Origin: Hydrogenophaga sp. BPS33
Lineage (GTDB): Bacteria; Pseudomonadota; Gammaproteobacteria; Burkholderiales; Burkholderiaceae_C
DNA: 64,000 nt
Direction of reading: 5' to 3'
Assembly: GCF_009859475.1 (NCBI RefSeq)
Contig: NZ_CP044549.1
Span: 5,943,501 to 6,007,500, forward strand
Both the position numbers and the translations under genes were made by a program. Positions 16,495 to 24,631 of this stretch are shown piece by piece (positions within the stretch are counted from its first letter, which is position 1; each line of letters begins with the position of its first letter). The notes beneath the pieces were generated by a model. The model was given only the letters and a program-made list of their open reading frames with translations, did no database searches and was not told the DNA's origin.

Positions 16495-17241
16495 TCAGCC
16501 GACGCGCCCACTCAACTGCCGCGCCGCCGCCAGTACCTTGCCCACATGCCGCTCGTCGTACCGGTGCGCCGGCATCGTGAGCGTGAGCGCAGCGGCGATG
16601 GTTCCATCGGCATGGAACACCGGTGCCGAGACGCCGGCCACTTCGGCGAGGCGGTCGCCCACCGAGGTCATGAAGCCTTCTTCGCGGATGCGCGCGTGCG
16701 TTCGCTTGTCCGCCAGCGTCGGTTTGCGGCTGTCATCCCCCGCCCCGAATGCCGACAACACGCGCCCGCCGGTGCCTTTGTGCAGCGGCAGCACGTCGCC
16801 GGCGCGGAGGTGGTCGCGCACCGGATGCGGCGAGTCCACCCGGTACAGGCACAGCCGCGTCTGGTTCGGCACCTGGCCCTGGCGCACGTGGTACGCCGCA
16901 CTCTCGCCGGTGGCCGCCACCAGCTGGCGCAACACCGGCATGACCACGCGGTCGAGCGAGAACGTCGCGGCATAGATGCCGTGCAGCCGAGCCACTTCGC
17001 CGCCCAGGGCGTAGCGCCCGTCGTCCAGGCGCTGCAGCAGGCGTGCATGTTCCAGCGAAGCAATCAAGCGCAGCGCGGTGCTCTTGTGCAGTTGCGTGCG
17101 CGCGGCCAGATCGGCCAGGGAGAGCGCGGCATCGTCCGCGCGGAACGCAGCGAGCAGCGAGAGGGCCCGGTCCACTGCGGCGGTGCCACCGGTGGCGGCG
17201 TTGGCATCGGCCAGCGAAGGGGTTTGCGCTTTGCGGGGCAT
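16495..17241 (-). CDS. IclR family transcriptional regulator
   Basis: A 248-residue regulator. The N-terminal winged HTH (about residues 20-80) reads VDRALSLLAAF and LSLADLAARTQLHKSTALRL. The C-terminal effector domain includes HKGTGGRVLSAFG and the closing GVSAPVFHADGTIAAALTL strands. It is divergent from the HMG-CoA-lyase-type gene, with a 90-bp shared region containing a perfect 20-bp palindrome, so it most likely controls the lyase/CoA-transferase genes and itself. The ligand is probably a small organic acid or CoA pathway intermediate (inference). Confidence 0.9.
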   Translation of the reverse strand: MPRKAQTPSLADANAATGGTAAVDRALSLLAAFRADDAALSLADLAARTQLHKSTALRLIASLEHARLLQRLDDGRYALGGEVARLHGIYAATFSLDRVVMPVLRQLVAATGESAAYHVRQGQVPNQTRLCLYRVDSPHPVRDHLRAGDVLPLHKGTGGRVLSAFGAGDDSRKPTLADKRTHARIREEGFMTSVGDRLAEVAGVSAPVFHADGTIAAALTLTMPAHRYDERHVGKVLAAARQLSGRVG

Positions 17242-17244
17242 GGG

Positions 17245-17250
17245 TTGACA
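17245..17250 (+). promoter_or_regulatory. Consensus -35 box upstream of the lyase gene
   Basis: TTGACA reads towards the lyase gene. A 17-bp spacing puts the -10 at 17268-17273 (GATTCT, weak), inside the palindrome at 17269-17288. A weak -10 covered by an operator would fit a promoter controlled by the IclR protein. Confidence 0.35.
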
Positions 17251-17268
17251 GTCCTGGGTCGATCTGCG

Positions 17269-17288
17269 ATTCTTTCTTTAGAAAGAAT
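17269..17288. promoter_or_regulatory. Perfect 20-bp palindrome, putative IclR operator
   Basis: ATTCTTTCTTTAGAAAGAAT has two perfect 9-bp arms around a TT centre. It sits 28 bp from the IclR start and 44 bp from the lyase start. IclR proteins bind palindromes of this size in divergent promoters. Confidence 0.65.
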
Positions 17289-17331
17289 ATCGTTCCAACT
17301 AACGAAACGCAAGCCCCACACGCCATTGCTC

Positions 17332-18255
17332 ATGTCAACAGCCCCGGAAGTCCTGATCAGCGAAGTCGGCCCGCGCGACGGTCTGCAATCCGTCCAGACG
17401 ACCATGCCCACAGCGAGCAAGCTGTTGTGGATCGATGCGCTCGTGGCCGCCGGCCTGCGCGAGATCGAGGTGGGCTCGTTTGTGCCGGCCAGGCTGCTGC
17501 CTCAAATGGCCGATGTGGCGGAGGTTGTGCAGCACGCGCTGCGGCACGAAAGCGTGACCGTGATGGCGCTGGTGCCCAACCGGCGCGGCGCCGAAGCCGC
17601 GCTGTCCAGCGGTGTGCACAAGATCACCCTGCCCGTTTCGGCCAGCGAGGCGCATTCACTGGCCAACGTGCGCAAGACGCCGGCGCAGATGGTGGATGCG
17701 TTGCGCGAGGTACACGCCCTGCGCCGCGAGCACGCGCCCGGTGTGGCAATGGAAGTGGGCCTCTCCACCGCCTTCGGTTGCACGCTGCAAGGTCTGGTGA
17801 ACGAAGACGATGTGATCCGCCTGGCGGTGGCCTGCGCCAACGCGGGCGCGGACGAAGTGGGACTGTCGGACACCACGGGCATGGCCAACCCGGCTCAGGT
17901 GCGACGCCTGTTCACCCGCCTGCGCGCCGAGCTCGGTGCCAAGGCCGGCGCGGCCCACATGCACAACACACGCGGCCTGGGCCTGGCCAACTGCCTGGCC
18001 GCCTACGACGTGGGCGTGCGCACCTTCGACGCTTCGCTCGGTGGCCTGGGCGGCTGCCCTTACGCCCCGGGCGCTTCCGGCAACGTGGTCACCGAAGACC
18101 TGGTGTTCATGTTCGAGGCCATGGGCGTGCGCACCGGCATCGACATCGAGAAACTCATCGCGGCGCGCGCGCCGCTCAAGGCCGGCCTGCCGGGCGAGCC
18201 GGTGTACGGAATGACGCCCGAAGCGGGTTTGCCCAAAGGCTGGCGCAACGCCTGA
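17332..18255 (+). CDS. Hydroxymethylglutaryl-CoA lyase family protein
   Basis: A 307-residue DRE-TIM aldolase-type lyase. Motifs are ISEVGPRDGLQS near the N-terminus (substrate- and metal-binding Arg and Asp), GLSDTTGMANP, HMHNTRGLGLAN with the metal histidines, and the signature LGGCPYAPGASGNVVTEDL with the catalytic Cys. The family cleaves HMG-CoA to acetyl-CoA and acetoacetate, or similar 3-hydroxy-3-methyl acyl-CoAs. The ATG at 17332 is chosen because the longer open frame runs through the regulator on the other strand. It lies 18 bp before a CaiB-type CoA-transferase, so the natural substrate may be a CoA ester made by that enzyme rather than HMG-CoA itself. Confidence 0.88.
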   Translation: MSTAPEVLISEVGPRDGLQSVQTTMPTASKLLWIDALVAAGLREIEVGSFVPARLLPQMADVAEVVQHALRHESVTVMALVPNRRGAEAALSSGVHKITLPVSASEAHSLANVRKTPAQMVDALREVHALRREHAPGVAMEVGLSTAFGCTLQGLVNEDDVIRLAVACANAGADEVGLSDTTGMANPAQVRRLFTRLRAELGAKAGAAHMHNTRGLGLANCLAAYDVGVRTFDASLGGLGGCPYAPGASGNVVTEDLVFMFEAMGVRTGIDIEKLIAARAPLKAGLPGEPVYGMTPEAGLPKGWRNA

Positions 18256-18273
18256 TCTCTTTCTTATCTCCCC

Positions 18274-19476
18274 ATGCAAGACACCACCAACACCCTTCCC
18301 TACGCTGGCATCCGCGTCGTCGAATTCACCCACATGGTCATGGGCCCCACCTGCGGCATGGTGCTGGGGGATCTGGGCGCCGAGGTGATCAAGGTGGAGC
18401 CGCCCACCGGCGACAACACGCGCCGCCTGCTCGGCTCGGGCGCGGGCTTCTACCCCATGTTCAACCGCAACAAGAAGAGCCTGGTGCTCGACCTGCAGTC
18501 GCCCGAAGGCCGGGAGGCGGTGCTCAAGCTCATCGCCACGGCCGATGTGGTGAGCGAGAACTTCAAGCCCGCCACGATGCAGAAGCTGGGTCTGGACTAC
18601 GCCAGCCTGAAGAAGCTCAACCCTCGCCTGATCTACGTCAGCCACAAAGGCTTTCTGCCCGGCCCGTATGACCACCGCACCGCGCTGGACGAAGTGGTGC
18701 AGATGATGGGCGGTCTGGCCTACATGACCGGGCGCCCCGGCGACCCGCTGCGCGCGGGCTCGTCGGTGAACGACATCATGGGCGGCCTGTTCGGCGCGAT
18801 CGGCGTGATGGCTGCCCTGGCGGCGCGCGAGAAGACGGGCGAGGGCTGCGAAGTGCAAAGCGCGCTGTTCGAGAACAACGTGTTCCTCGTCGCGCAACAC
18901 ATGATGCAGTACGCCGTCACGGGCAAGGCCGCCGCGCCCATGCCCGATCGCATTTCGTCCTGGGGCATCTACGACGTGTTCCGCGTGAAAGACGACGAGC
19001 AAATCTTCCTCGCGGTGGTCAGCGACACCCAATGGGCGATCTTCTGCGACGCCTTTGGCTACGAAGACCTTCGTGCCGACCCGCGGCTGCAGGGCAACAA
19101 CAACCGCGTGCGTGCCCGCGACTGGCTCATTCCCCTGCTGCGCGAGCGGCTGGCGCAGAACAGCTCGGCCGAGCTGGCCGCGCTGTTCGAGCGCCACGGC
19201 CTGCCGTTCGCGCCCATCACCAAGCCCCACGAGCTGCTGGACGATCCCCATCTGCTGGCCACCGGCGGCCTGGCGCCCATCACCCTGTCCGATGGCGAGC
19301 GCGCCGGACAGCCCGCGCGCACGGTGTTGTTGCCGCTGGCGCTCGATGGCGAACGCCTGGGCGTGCGCCGCAGCCCACCCCGGCTGGGCGAAGACAGTGC
19401 CGACTTGCTGGCCGAACTGGGTTACACCCCGCAGGACGCGGCCCGCTTGAGCGCCACGGTGGAAAAAGCGGCCTGA
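18274..19476 (+). CDS. CaiB/BaiF (class III) CoA-transferase
   Basis: A 400-residue class III CoA-transferase. The N-terminal region has VVEFTHMVMGPTCGMVLGDL and GAEVIKVEPPTGD. The catalytic aspartate is D167 in SSVNDIMGG, and the C-terminal interlocking region ends with LLAELGYTPQDAARL. These enzymes move CoA between carboxylic acids through a mixed anhydride at the aspartate. Placed directly after the HMG-CoA-lyase-type gene, it would activate a branched or hydroxylated dicarboxylic acid for cleavage (inference). The donor and acceptor acids are unknown. Confidence 0.9.
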   Translation: MQDTTNTLPYAGIRVVEFTHMVMGPTCGMVLGDLGAEVIKVEPPTGDNTRRLLGSGAGFYPMFNRNKKSLVLDLQSPEGREAVLKLIATADVVSENFKPATMQKLGLDYASLKKLNPRLIYVSHKGFLPGPYDHRTALDEVVQMMGGLAYMTGRPGDPLRAGSSVNDIMGGLFGAIGVMAALAAREKTGEGCEVQSALFENNVFLVAQHMMQYAVTGKAAAPMPDRISSWGIYDVFRVKDDEQIFLAVVSDTQWAIFCDAFGYEDLRADPRLQGNNNRVRARDWLIPLLRERLAQNSSAELAALFERHGLPFAPITKPHELLDDPHLLATGGLAPITLSDGERAGQPARTVLLPLALDGERLGVRRSPPRLGEDSADLLAELGYTPQDAARLSATVEKAA

Positions 19477-19539
19477 AAGTCATCAATCCGACACAAGCTC
19501 GCGTTGATTGTTCACACCAAGTGGGGTAATCTGCCCTCA

Positions 19540-20469
19540 GTGGACAAACTCAAACAACTCGAAACTTTCGTGGCGGTTGCCACGCGCGGCAGCCTCACCA
19601 ACGCTGCCAAGGCCGAGGGCGTGGCCCCGGCCATCATCGGTCGCCGGCTCGACGCGCTTGAAGCCCGGCTGGGCGTCAAGCTCATGGTGCGCACCACGCG
19701 GCGCATCACCCTCACGCACGAAGGCAGCGCATTTCTGGAGGATTGCCAGCGCTTGCTGGTCGACATCGCCAACGCCGAAGCCAGCGTGAGCGCGGGTGGC
19801 GTGAAAGCCAGTGGCCACTTACGCCTCACCGCACCGGCCGGATTCGGCCGCCGCCACGTGGCGCCGCTGGTGCCGCGGTTTCGCGAACTGCACCCCGAGG
19901 TGACGGTCTCGCTCAACCTGAGCGACCGCGTGGTCGACGTGGCGGGCGAGGCCTACGACTGTGCCGTGCGCGTGGGCGACCTGCCCGACTCCTCGCTGGT
20001 GAGCGTGCGCCTGGCCGACAACCGCCGCCTGTGCGTGGCCACGCCACGCTACCTGCAGCAACACGGCCGGCCCCAGGTGCCGGCCGATCTGGCGCGTTTC
20101 GACTGCCTGGGGCTCTCCAGCGACGCGTCGCAAACGCGTGGCTGGGCGTTCATGGTGCCCGGCTCGGCGGGGGGCAATGGCGAAGCCGAGATCGTGCACA
20201 TGCGACCCAGCGGCCCGCTGGACTGCACCGATGGCCAGGTCCTGCGCGAGTGGTGCCTGGCCGGCTACGGCATCGCCTGGCGCAGCACCTGGGAGGTGGA
20301 GGCGGACATCGCGGCCGGCCTGCTCGAGAGCGTGCTGGACGACTTCGCTGCGCCCCCCAACGGCATCTTCGCGCTGTTTCCGCAGCGCAAGCACCTGGCC
20401 TTGCGCGTGCGCCTGTGGATCGACTTCCTCAAGCACGAGTACGCTCGGCCGGACTTCTGGAAAACCTGA
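19540..20469 (+). CDS. LysR family transcriptional regulator
   Basis: A 309-residue regulator with an N-terminal HTH (LETFVAVATRGSLTNAAKAE, then the recognition helix and LEARLGVKLMVRTTRRITLT) and a periplasmic-binding-like effector domain starting near residue 90. The GTG at 19540 is preferred to an upstream TTG because the LysR family starts a few residues before the first helix. It is co-directional with the genes on both sides, 18 bp before the FMN reductase and 63 bp after the CoA-transferase. Its targets are not evident; the neighbouring reductase is a candidate. Confidence 0.87.
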   Translation: MDKLKQLETFVAVATRGSLTNAAKAEGVAPAIIGRRLDALEARLGVKLMVRTTRRITLTHEGSAFLEDCQRLLVDIANAEASVSAGGVKASGHLRLTAPAGFGRRHVAPLVPRFRELHPEVTVSLNLSDRVVDVAGEAYDCAVRVGDLPDSSLVSVRLADNRRLCVATPRYLQQHGRPQVPADLARFDCLGLSSDASQTRGWAFMVPGSAGGNGEAEIVHMRPSGPLDCTDGQVLREWCLAGYGIAWRSTWEVEADIAAGLLESVLDDFAAPPNGIFALFPQRKHLALRVRLWIDFLKHEYARPDFWKT

Positions 20470-20487
20470 GCCGCAACAAGACACACC

Positions 20488-21036
20488 ATGATCAAGATCC
20501 TCGGCATCTCGGGCAGCCTGCGCGCGGCCTCCTACAACACCGCGCTGCTGCGCGCGGCCGTGCCGCTCGTGGGCCCTGGCGCACAGCTCGACACCGCCAC
20601 GCTGCACGGCATTCCGCTGTACGACGGCGACCTGGAGCAGAGCGAAGGCACGCCTGCCGCAGTGCGCGCGCTGAAGGACAAGATCCTGGCCAGCGACGGC
20701 CTGTTGCTGGTCACGCCCGAGTACAACAACGGCGTACCGGGCGTGTTCAAGAACGCCATCGACTGGCTCTCGCGACCCACGCCCGGCCTGCCCGACGTGT
20801 TCCGCGACCGCCCGGTGGCCGTCATCGGCGCCTCTCCCGGCGGCTTCGGCACCATCATGTCGCAGACCCACTGGCTGCAGGTACTGCGCACCCTGGGCAC
20901 GCGCCAGTGGCACGGCGGGCGCTTGATGGTGTCGCGCGCAGGCTCGGTGTTCGGGACGGATGGCGCGGTGCAGGACGAGAAAGTCCTCGCTCAACTCGGA
21001 GAGTTCGTGCAGGGCTTCGCGGCCAGCTTGAAGTGA
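20488..21036 (+). CDS. NADPH-dependent FMN reductase (ChrR/YieF type)
   Basis: A 182-residue flavodoxin-like protein. The FMN phosphate loop is GISGSLRAASYN at residues 6-17 and the second flavin site is TPEYNNGVPGVFKNAIDW. The family reduces FMN, quinones, chromate or azo compounds in the cytoplasm with NAD(P)H. It starts 18 bp after the LysR gene and is probably under its control. The stop codon lies inside the first arm of the 71-bp inverted repeat. Confidence 0.9.
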   Translation: MIKILGISGSLRAASYNTALLRAAVPLVGPGAQLDTATLHGIPLYDGDLEQSEGTPAAVRALKDKILASDGLLLVTPEYNNGVPGVFKNAIDWLSRPTPGLPDVFRDRPVAVIGASPGGFGTIMSQTHWLQVLRTLGTRQWHGGRLMVSRAGSVFGTDGAVQDEKVLAQLGEFVQGFAASLK

Positions 21037-21310
21037 ACACCCCCCTGCGCCGCTGACGCGGCTTCCCCCCTCCGTAGCGCGCCTTCGGCGCTTCGAGGGG
21101 GGACGGCACCTGGGGCCGGCGGAGCCGGACCCTCGGTGCCCCTGGATCGGCTCCCCCTCACTCGCCGCCTCTTTGTTCGTCGGCGCGCGTGCATCATTCC
21201 AGAGATGCCGAGGAACCGGCTTTGCCGGGCCTCTGGCATCGTCCCCCCTCGAAGCGCCGAAGGCGCGCTACGGAGGGGGGAAGCCGCGTCAGCGGCGCAG
21301 GGGGGTGTTC
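21035..21310. repeat. 71-bp perfect inverted repeat with two internal hairpins
   Basis: Bases 21035-21105 and 21240-21310 are exact reverse complements (71 bp each). The left arm begins inside the stop codon of the FMN reductase gene; the right arm ends 4 bp from the stop of the convergent SRPBCC gene. The inner ends carry two more hairpins: 21105-21140 (GGCACC paired with GGTGCC around a GCCGGC-GGA-GCCGG core) and 21204-21240 (GATGCC paired with GGCATC around CCGGC-TTT-GCCGG). No protein was recognised inside. It could stop transcription from both sides. Similar GC-rich intergenic repeats are common in Comamonadaceae genomes. Confidence 0.85.
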
Positions 21311-21314
21311 CGAT

Positions 21315-21773
21315 TCAAGCGTCCGGGATGTCGGGTTCGACGAGCTGGGCCAATTGCACCAACGACTCCTGCCAACCCAGATAACACATCTCCGCCGGTA
21401 TGACCGCCGGAATCCCGTCCTGCACCACTGTGAGTTCGGTGCCACACACCACGGCCTTGAGCTGCACGTCCACATTCATCACGCCGGGCAGGTTCGAGTC
21501 GTCGAACTTGTCGTTGTAGCGCACGCGCTCGCCCGGCTTGAGTTCCAGGTATTCACCCCCGAACGAATGCGCGTGGCCGGTCGAGAAGTTGCGAAACGAC
21601 ATCTTGAAAGTGCCGCCGACCTTGGGCTCCAGGTGGTGCACCTGGCAGAGAAATCCGTAGGGCGGCAGCCAGCGGGCGAGCGCATCGGCGTCCAGAAAGG
21701 CGCGGTAGACCTTTTCCGGTGGCGCGCGCAGCACGCGGTGCAGTCGGACGGTATTGGTGGCATTGCTGGACAT
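21315..21773 (-). CDS. SRPBCC (AHSA1/START-like) family protein
   Basis: A 152-residue lipid/ligand-binding fold protein. It opens with VRLHRVLRAPPEKVYRAFLD, followed by ALARWLPPYGF and the characteristic VGGTFKMSF, and ends with GWQESLVQLAQLVE, the C-terminal helix lining the cavity. The family binds hydrophobic ligands or acts as an Hsp90 co-chaperone-like domain; no specific role can be given. It is 78 bp downstream of the PAP2 gene on the same strand and convergent with the FMN reductase across the inverted repeat. Confidence 0.85.
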   Translation of the reverse strand: MSSNATNTVRLHRVLRAPPEKVYRAFLDADALARWLPPYGFLCQVHHLEPKVGGTFKMSFRNFSTGHAHSFGGEYLELKPGERVRYNDKFDDSNLPGVMNVDVQLKAVVCGTELTVVQDGIPAVIPAEMCYLGWQESLVQLAQLVEPDIPDA

Positions 21774-21851
21774 GGTGGGATTCCTTTCAAGACAAAGAGA
21801 CCATGGATCCGGGCAGGCCGCAACGTGCAGCGCCCCATACCCGCACGACGG

Positions 21852-22538
21852 TCAGCGCACGGCGTTCTCGACAAGCGCCGAACGAAAAACCGGCTCCCGG
21901 CGCAGCGACAGCCAGCCGAACACCGCCCCCACCAGCGCCCCGGCCAGCACATCCAGAAACACATGCTGGCGGATCGCCATGGTGGACCACACGATCACCA
22001 CGCAGTACACCACGCTGAGCAACTGCAGGGCCGTGGGCGCGCGCACCTGCAGGAAGATGACACGCAGCCACATCAGCGAATACACCGCCGAGCCCACGTG
22101 CAGCGAGGGACAGGCGTTGCCCGAGGCGTCGATGCCCTTGAGAAACTGCAGTTGCGGGTGCAGCGACCAGTCGACATCGGGTACCGGCACCTGGGTCGGG
22201 AAGACCCAGAACAGCGCCAGACAGAACAGGCACATGGCCGCCGTCCAGAGTCCGTAGCGGATCAGCTCGCGCAGGTCGGGCATCAGCGCCGAGGGCAGGG
22301 ACACGTAGAACCAGAGCGACACATACGCCGGAAAGCCCAGCCCGGTGAACGGCACCCAGTCGTCGATCGCCAGCGTGGGCATCACCACGGGCTCGCCCAG
22401 TGGATGGTGCAGCACCCAGAAATAGCCCTTGAAGAACAGCACCATGAAGGCCGTGGTGCCCAGCGCCTTGAGATACCAGAGGGTGGCAAACCGGGACCAG
22501 AGTTGACCGTACCAGGAGCGGGCGGGGAGGGAGGACAT
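21852..22538 (-). CDS. PAP2-family membrane phosphatase
   Basis: A 228-residue inner-membrane protein with five or six membrane segments. The PAP2 active-site blocks are present: CPSLHVGSAV, holding the general-acid His, and RQHVFLDVLAG with the nucleophile His and partner Asp. The first KX6RP block is poorly conserved, as in the inositol-phosphoceramide-synthase-like PAP2 subgroup. Such enzymes dephosphorylate or exchange lipid phosphates. It is divergent from the aryl polyene operon across a 283-bp gap, so a role in lipid attachment of the pigment is conceivable but unproven. Confidence 0.85.
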   Translation of the reverse strand: MSSLPARSWYGQLWSRFATLWYLKALGTTAFMVLFFKGYFWVLHHPLGEPVVMPTLAIDDWVPFTGLGFPAYVSLWFYVSLPSALMPDLRELIRYGLWTAAMCLFCLALFWVFPTQVPVPDVDWSLHPQLQFLKGIDASGNACPSLHVGSAVYSLMWLRVIFLQVRAPTALQLLSVVYCVVIVWSTMAIRQHVFLDVLAGALVGAVFGWLSLRREPVFRSALVENAVR

Positions 22539-22645
22539 GGTCGTGGAGTGGGGTTCGGCCGGAACGGTCCCGACCGGCCGGGCCTACTGTACGTCACGCG
22601 CGTGGCGCCAGGTCCCACGCCAGGCCCCATACGAGAGGCCCTTTG

Positions 22646-22651
22646 TATAAT
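22646..22651 (+). promoter_or_regulatory. TATAAT -10 box upstream of the aryl polyene operon
   Basis: A perfect TATAAT hexamer preceded by TTG lies 171 bp before the first ACP gene in the 283-bp gap between the PAP2 gene and the operon. No good -35 hexamer is found 16-18 bp upstream, so an activator may be needed. The leader carries a short tandem repeat, GAGCGAGGCC twice near 22669-22688, and no other recognised element. Confidence 0.4.
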
Positions 22652-22821
22652 CCGTCTCCCTGCGAAGAGCGAGGCCAAGAGCGAGGCCGTGCGTGCCCAC
22701 CAAGGCACCGCGGACACAAGAAGACCTTCGCGTTGGAGGAGTTCCCCCGCTTGTCTTCCCTTGCGCAACCATGGCTTGCGTGCAGGCCGCGCCATGCCAG
22801 TCCCACCCTTGAGCGTTTCTC

Positions 22822-23061
22822 ATGAACTCTTCCGAAATGATTCGAACGTTTCTCGTTGACCGCCTGGGCGTGGAGGCCGAGCAGGTGCAACCGCACGCCC
22901 TGCTGGCCGAGCTCGGGGTGGACTCCTTGATGCTGGCCGAATTGATGTTCGAAGCCGAAGACCGCCTGGGCATCGACATCCCCTCCGACACCGAGCCCCC
23001 CAAGACCGTGGCCGACATGCAAGCTGTGATCGACGCGCTCACGGCCCTCAAGACCCCCTGA
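22822..23061 (+). CDS. Acyl carrier protein 1 of the aryl polyene operon
   Basis: A 79-residue acyl carrier protein whose phosphopantetheine attachment serine lies in the ELGVDSLMLAEL motif (about S35). This is the first gene of a plus-strand operon that runs, with tiny gaps or overlaps, to 36207. In aryl polyene/xanthomonadin synthesis, dedicated ACPs carry the aromatic starter and the growing polyene. Which of the two ACPs here does which is not decidable from sequence. The ketosynthase gene starts 3 bp after its stop. Confidence 0.9.
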   Translation: MNSSEMIRTFLVDRLGVEAEQVQPHALLAELGVDSLMLAELMFEAEDRLGIDIPSDTEPPKTVADMQAVIDALTALKTP

Positions 23062-23064
23062 TCC

Positions 23065-24336
23065 ATGCACCGCCACCACCGTGTCGCGATCACCGGCCTT
23101 GGGGTGATCAGCCCCTACGGCGGCGATGGCACCGATTTCTTCGAGCGCCTGCTGGCCGGCGAGTCGGCCGTGCGCCACCTCGCCACCGACGAGCCGCCGC
23201 GTCCGCTGTCGGTGCCGGCTGGCATCTGCCCCGAATTCGATCCCGAAACCATCCTGGGCAAACCGCTGGCGCTCATGATGGAGCGCTTCGCCCAACTGGG
23301 CACAGCAGCGGCGTTTCTCGCCTGGGAGCAGGCTGGCCTCACGCGCCGGCCGGGCGAAGGCGACGCGTCCCGCGAGCACTGGGGCTGCATCTGGGGCACC
23401 GCCCTGGGCGGCGTGGCGGCGCACGAGCGCGGCAGCCGCGAGATGTGGCTCAAGGGCCGCGAACGCGTCTCGCCGCTGTCGGTGGTGCAGGGCATGAACA
23501 ACGCGGTCAACGCGCACATCTCCATCCAGCTCGGCCTGGGCGGCGTGAGCACCAGCCACACGGCAGCGTGCGCGTCTTCGGGCATCGCCATCGGTGAAGC
23601 CTTCCGCCGGGTGCGCAGCGGCGAGGCCGCGGTCATGCTCACCGGCGGCTCCGACGTGTGCCAGTCCTACGGCGTGGTGCGCGCCTGGGAAGCCATGCGC
23701 GTCATGGCCCCGGGCGATGCGCTGACCTCCCCTTCGGCCTGCCGGCCCTTCGCCGCCGACCGCGCCGGCCTGGTGCTGGGCGAAGGCGGCGCGGCGCTGG
23801 TGCTGGAGGCCTGGGACCATGCGGTGGCCCGGGGCGCGCGCATCCACGGCGAGATCGTCGGCTTTGGCACCAGTTGCGACCACAGCCACCTCGTGCGCCC
23901 GAACCGCGAAGGCCAGGTGCGTGCCCTGCGCAGTGCACTGGCCGATGCGCAACTGGCGCCCGACGACATCCACTACGTCAACGCCCACGGCACGGCCACC
24001 GCCGAAGGCGATCCGGTGGAGATCGCCGCCCTGCGCGAGGTGTTCGGCGAGCGCGCCGTGCAACTGCCGGTGAGCGCCACCAAATCCATGCACGGCCACC
24101 TGCTGGGTGCCTGCGGCGCGGTCGAGGCGGTGGTCACCGCCATGACCTTGCGCGAGCAGGCCATTCCCCCCACCGCCCATTTGTCCGGCCGCATTGACCC
24201 GGCCTGCGAAGGGGTGGACCATGTCCTGCAGGGTCGCCGAGGCGTGCCGTTGCGCGCCGCCTTGTCGAATTCCTTTGCCTTCGGTGGCAGCAACGCCGTG
24301 CTGGCGTTTCGCGCGCCCCCCGCTTTTTCTTCCTGA
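23065..24336 (+). CDS. Beta-ketoacyl-ACP synthase (FabF-like), aryl polyene type
   Basis: A 423-residue condensing enzyme with a full catalytic triad: C169 in HTAACASSGIA, H308 in NAHGTATAEGD and H345 in KSMHGHLLGACG. It would catalyse decarboxylative condensation of malonyl-ACP with the starter or growing chain. Its position between two ACP genes is typical of aryl polyene loci, which usually hold two active ketosynthases plus a chain-length-factor-like partner; all three are found in this operon. It may be the starter-specific enzyme, since the second ketosynthase sits beside the chain-length-factor gene (inference). Confidence 0.9.
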   Translation: MHRHHRVAITGLGVISPYGGDGTDFFERLLAGESAVRHLATDEPPRPLSVPAGICPEFDPETILGKPLALMMERFAQLGTAAAFLAWEQAGLTRRPGEGDASREHWGCIWGTALGGVAAHERGSREMWLKGRERVSPLSVVQGMNNAVNAHISIQLGLGGVSTSHTAACASSGIAIGEAFRRVRSGEAAVMLTGGSDVCQSYGVVRAWEAMRVMAPGDALTSPSACRPFAADRAGLVLGEGGAALVLEAWDHAVARGARIHGEIVGFGTSCDHSHLVRPNREGQVRALRSALADAQLAPDDIHYVNAHGTATAEGDPVEIAALREVFGERAVQLPVSATKSMHGHLLGACGAVEAVVTAMTLREQAIPPTAHLSGRIDPACEGVDHVLQGRRGVPLRAALSNSFAFGGSNAVLAFRAPPAFSS

Positions 24337-24345
24337 ACCCACGCC

Positions 24346-24630
24346 ATGACTTCTGCTGCCTCTCCCGCCGACATCGACGCCCTCGTTCCAGAGGTGATCG
24401 CGCTGATCATCGAAGCCCTCAACATGGAGCTCGACGCGAGCGAGGTCGACCCCGACGGACCGCTGTACGGCGATGGCATGGGCCTGGACTCCATCGACAT
24501 GCTCGAGATCTCGCTGGTCATCTCCAAGCGCTATGGCTTCCAGATGCGCTCGGACAACGAAGACAACGAGAACATCTTCTCCTCGCCCCGCGCGCTCACC
24601 GCCTATATCGCGAGCCAGCGCACGCAGTGA
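24346..24630 (+). CDS. Acyl carrier protein 2 of the aryl polyene operon
   Basis: A 94-residue acyl carrier protein with the phosphopantetheine serine in GMGLDSIDMLEISL. It is longer and more acidic than the first ACP, with the insertion SDNEDNENIF before the last helix. It lies 9 bp after the ketosynthase gene. Aryl polyene loci commonly encode two non-redundant ACPs next to each other, as here. Confidence 0.9.
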   Translation: MTSAASPADIDALVPEVIALIIEALNMELDASEVDPDGPLYGDGMGLDSIDMLEISLVISKRYGFQMRSDNEDNENIFSSPRALTAYIASQRTQ

Positions 24631-24631
24631 G

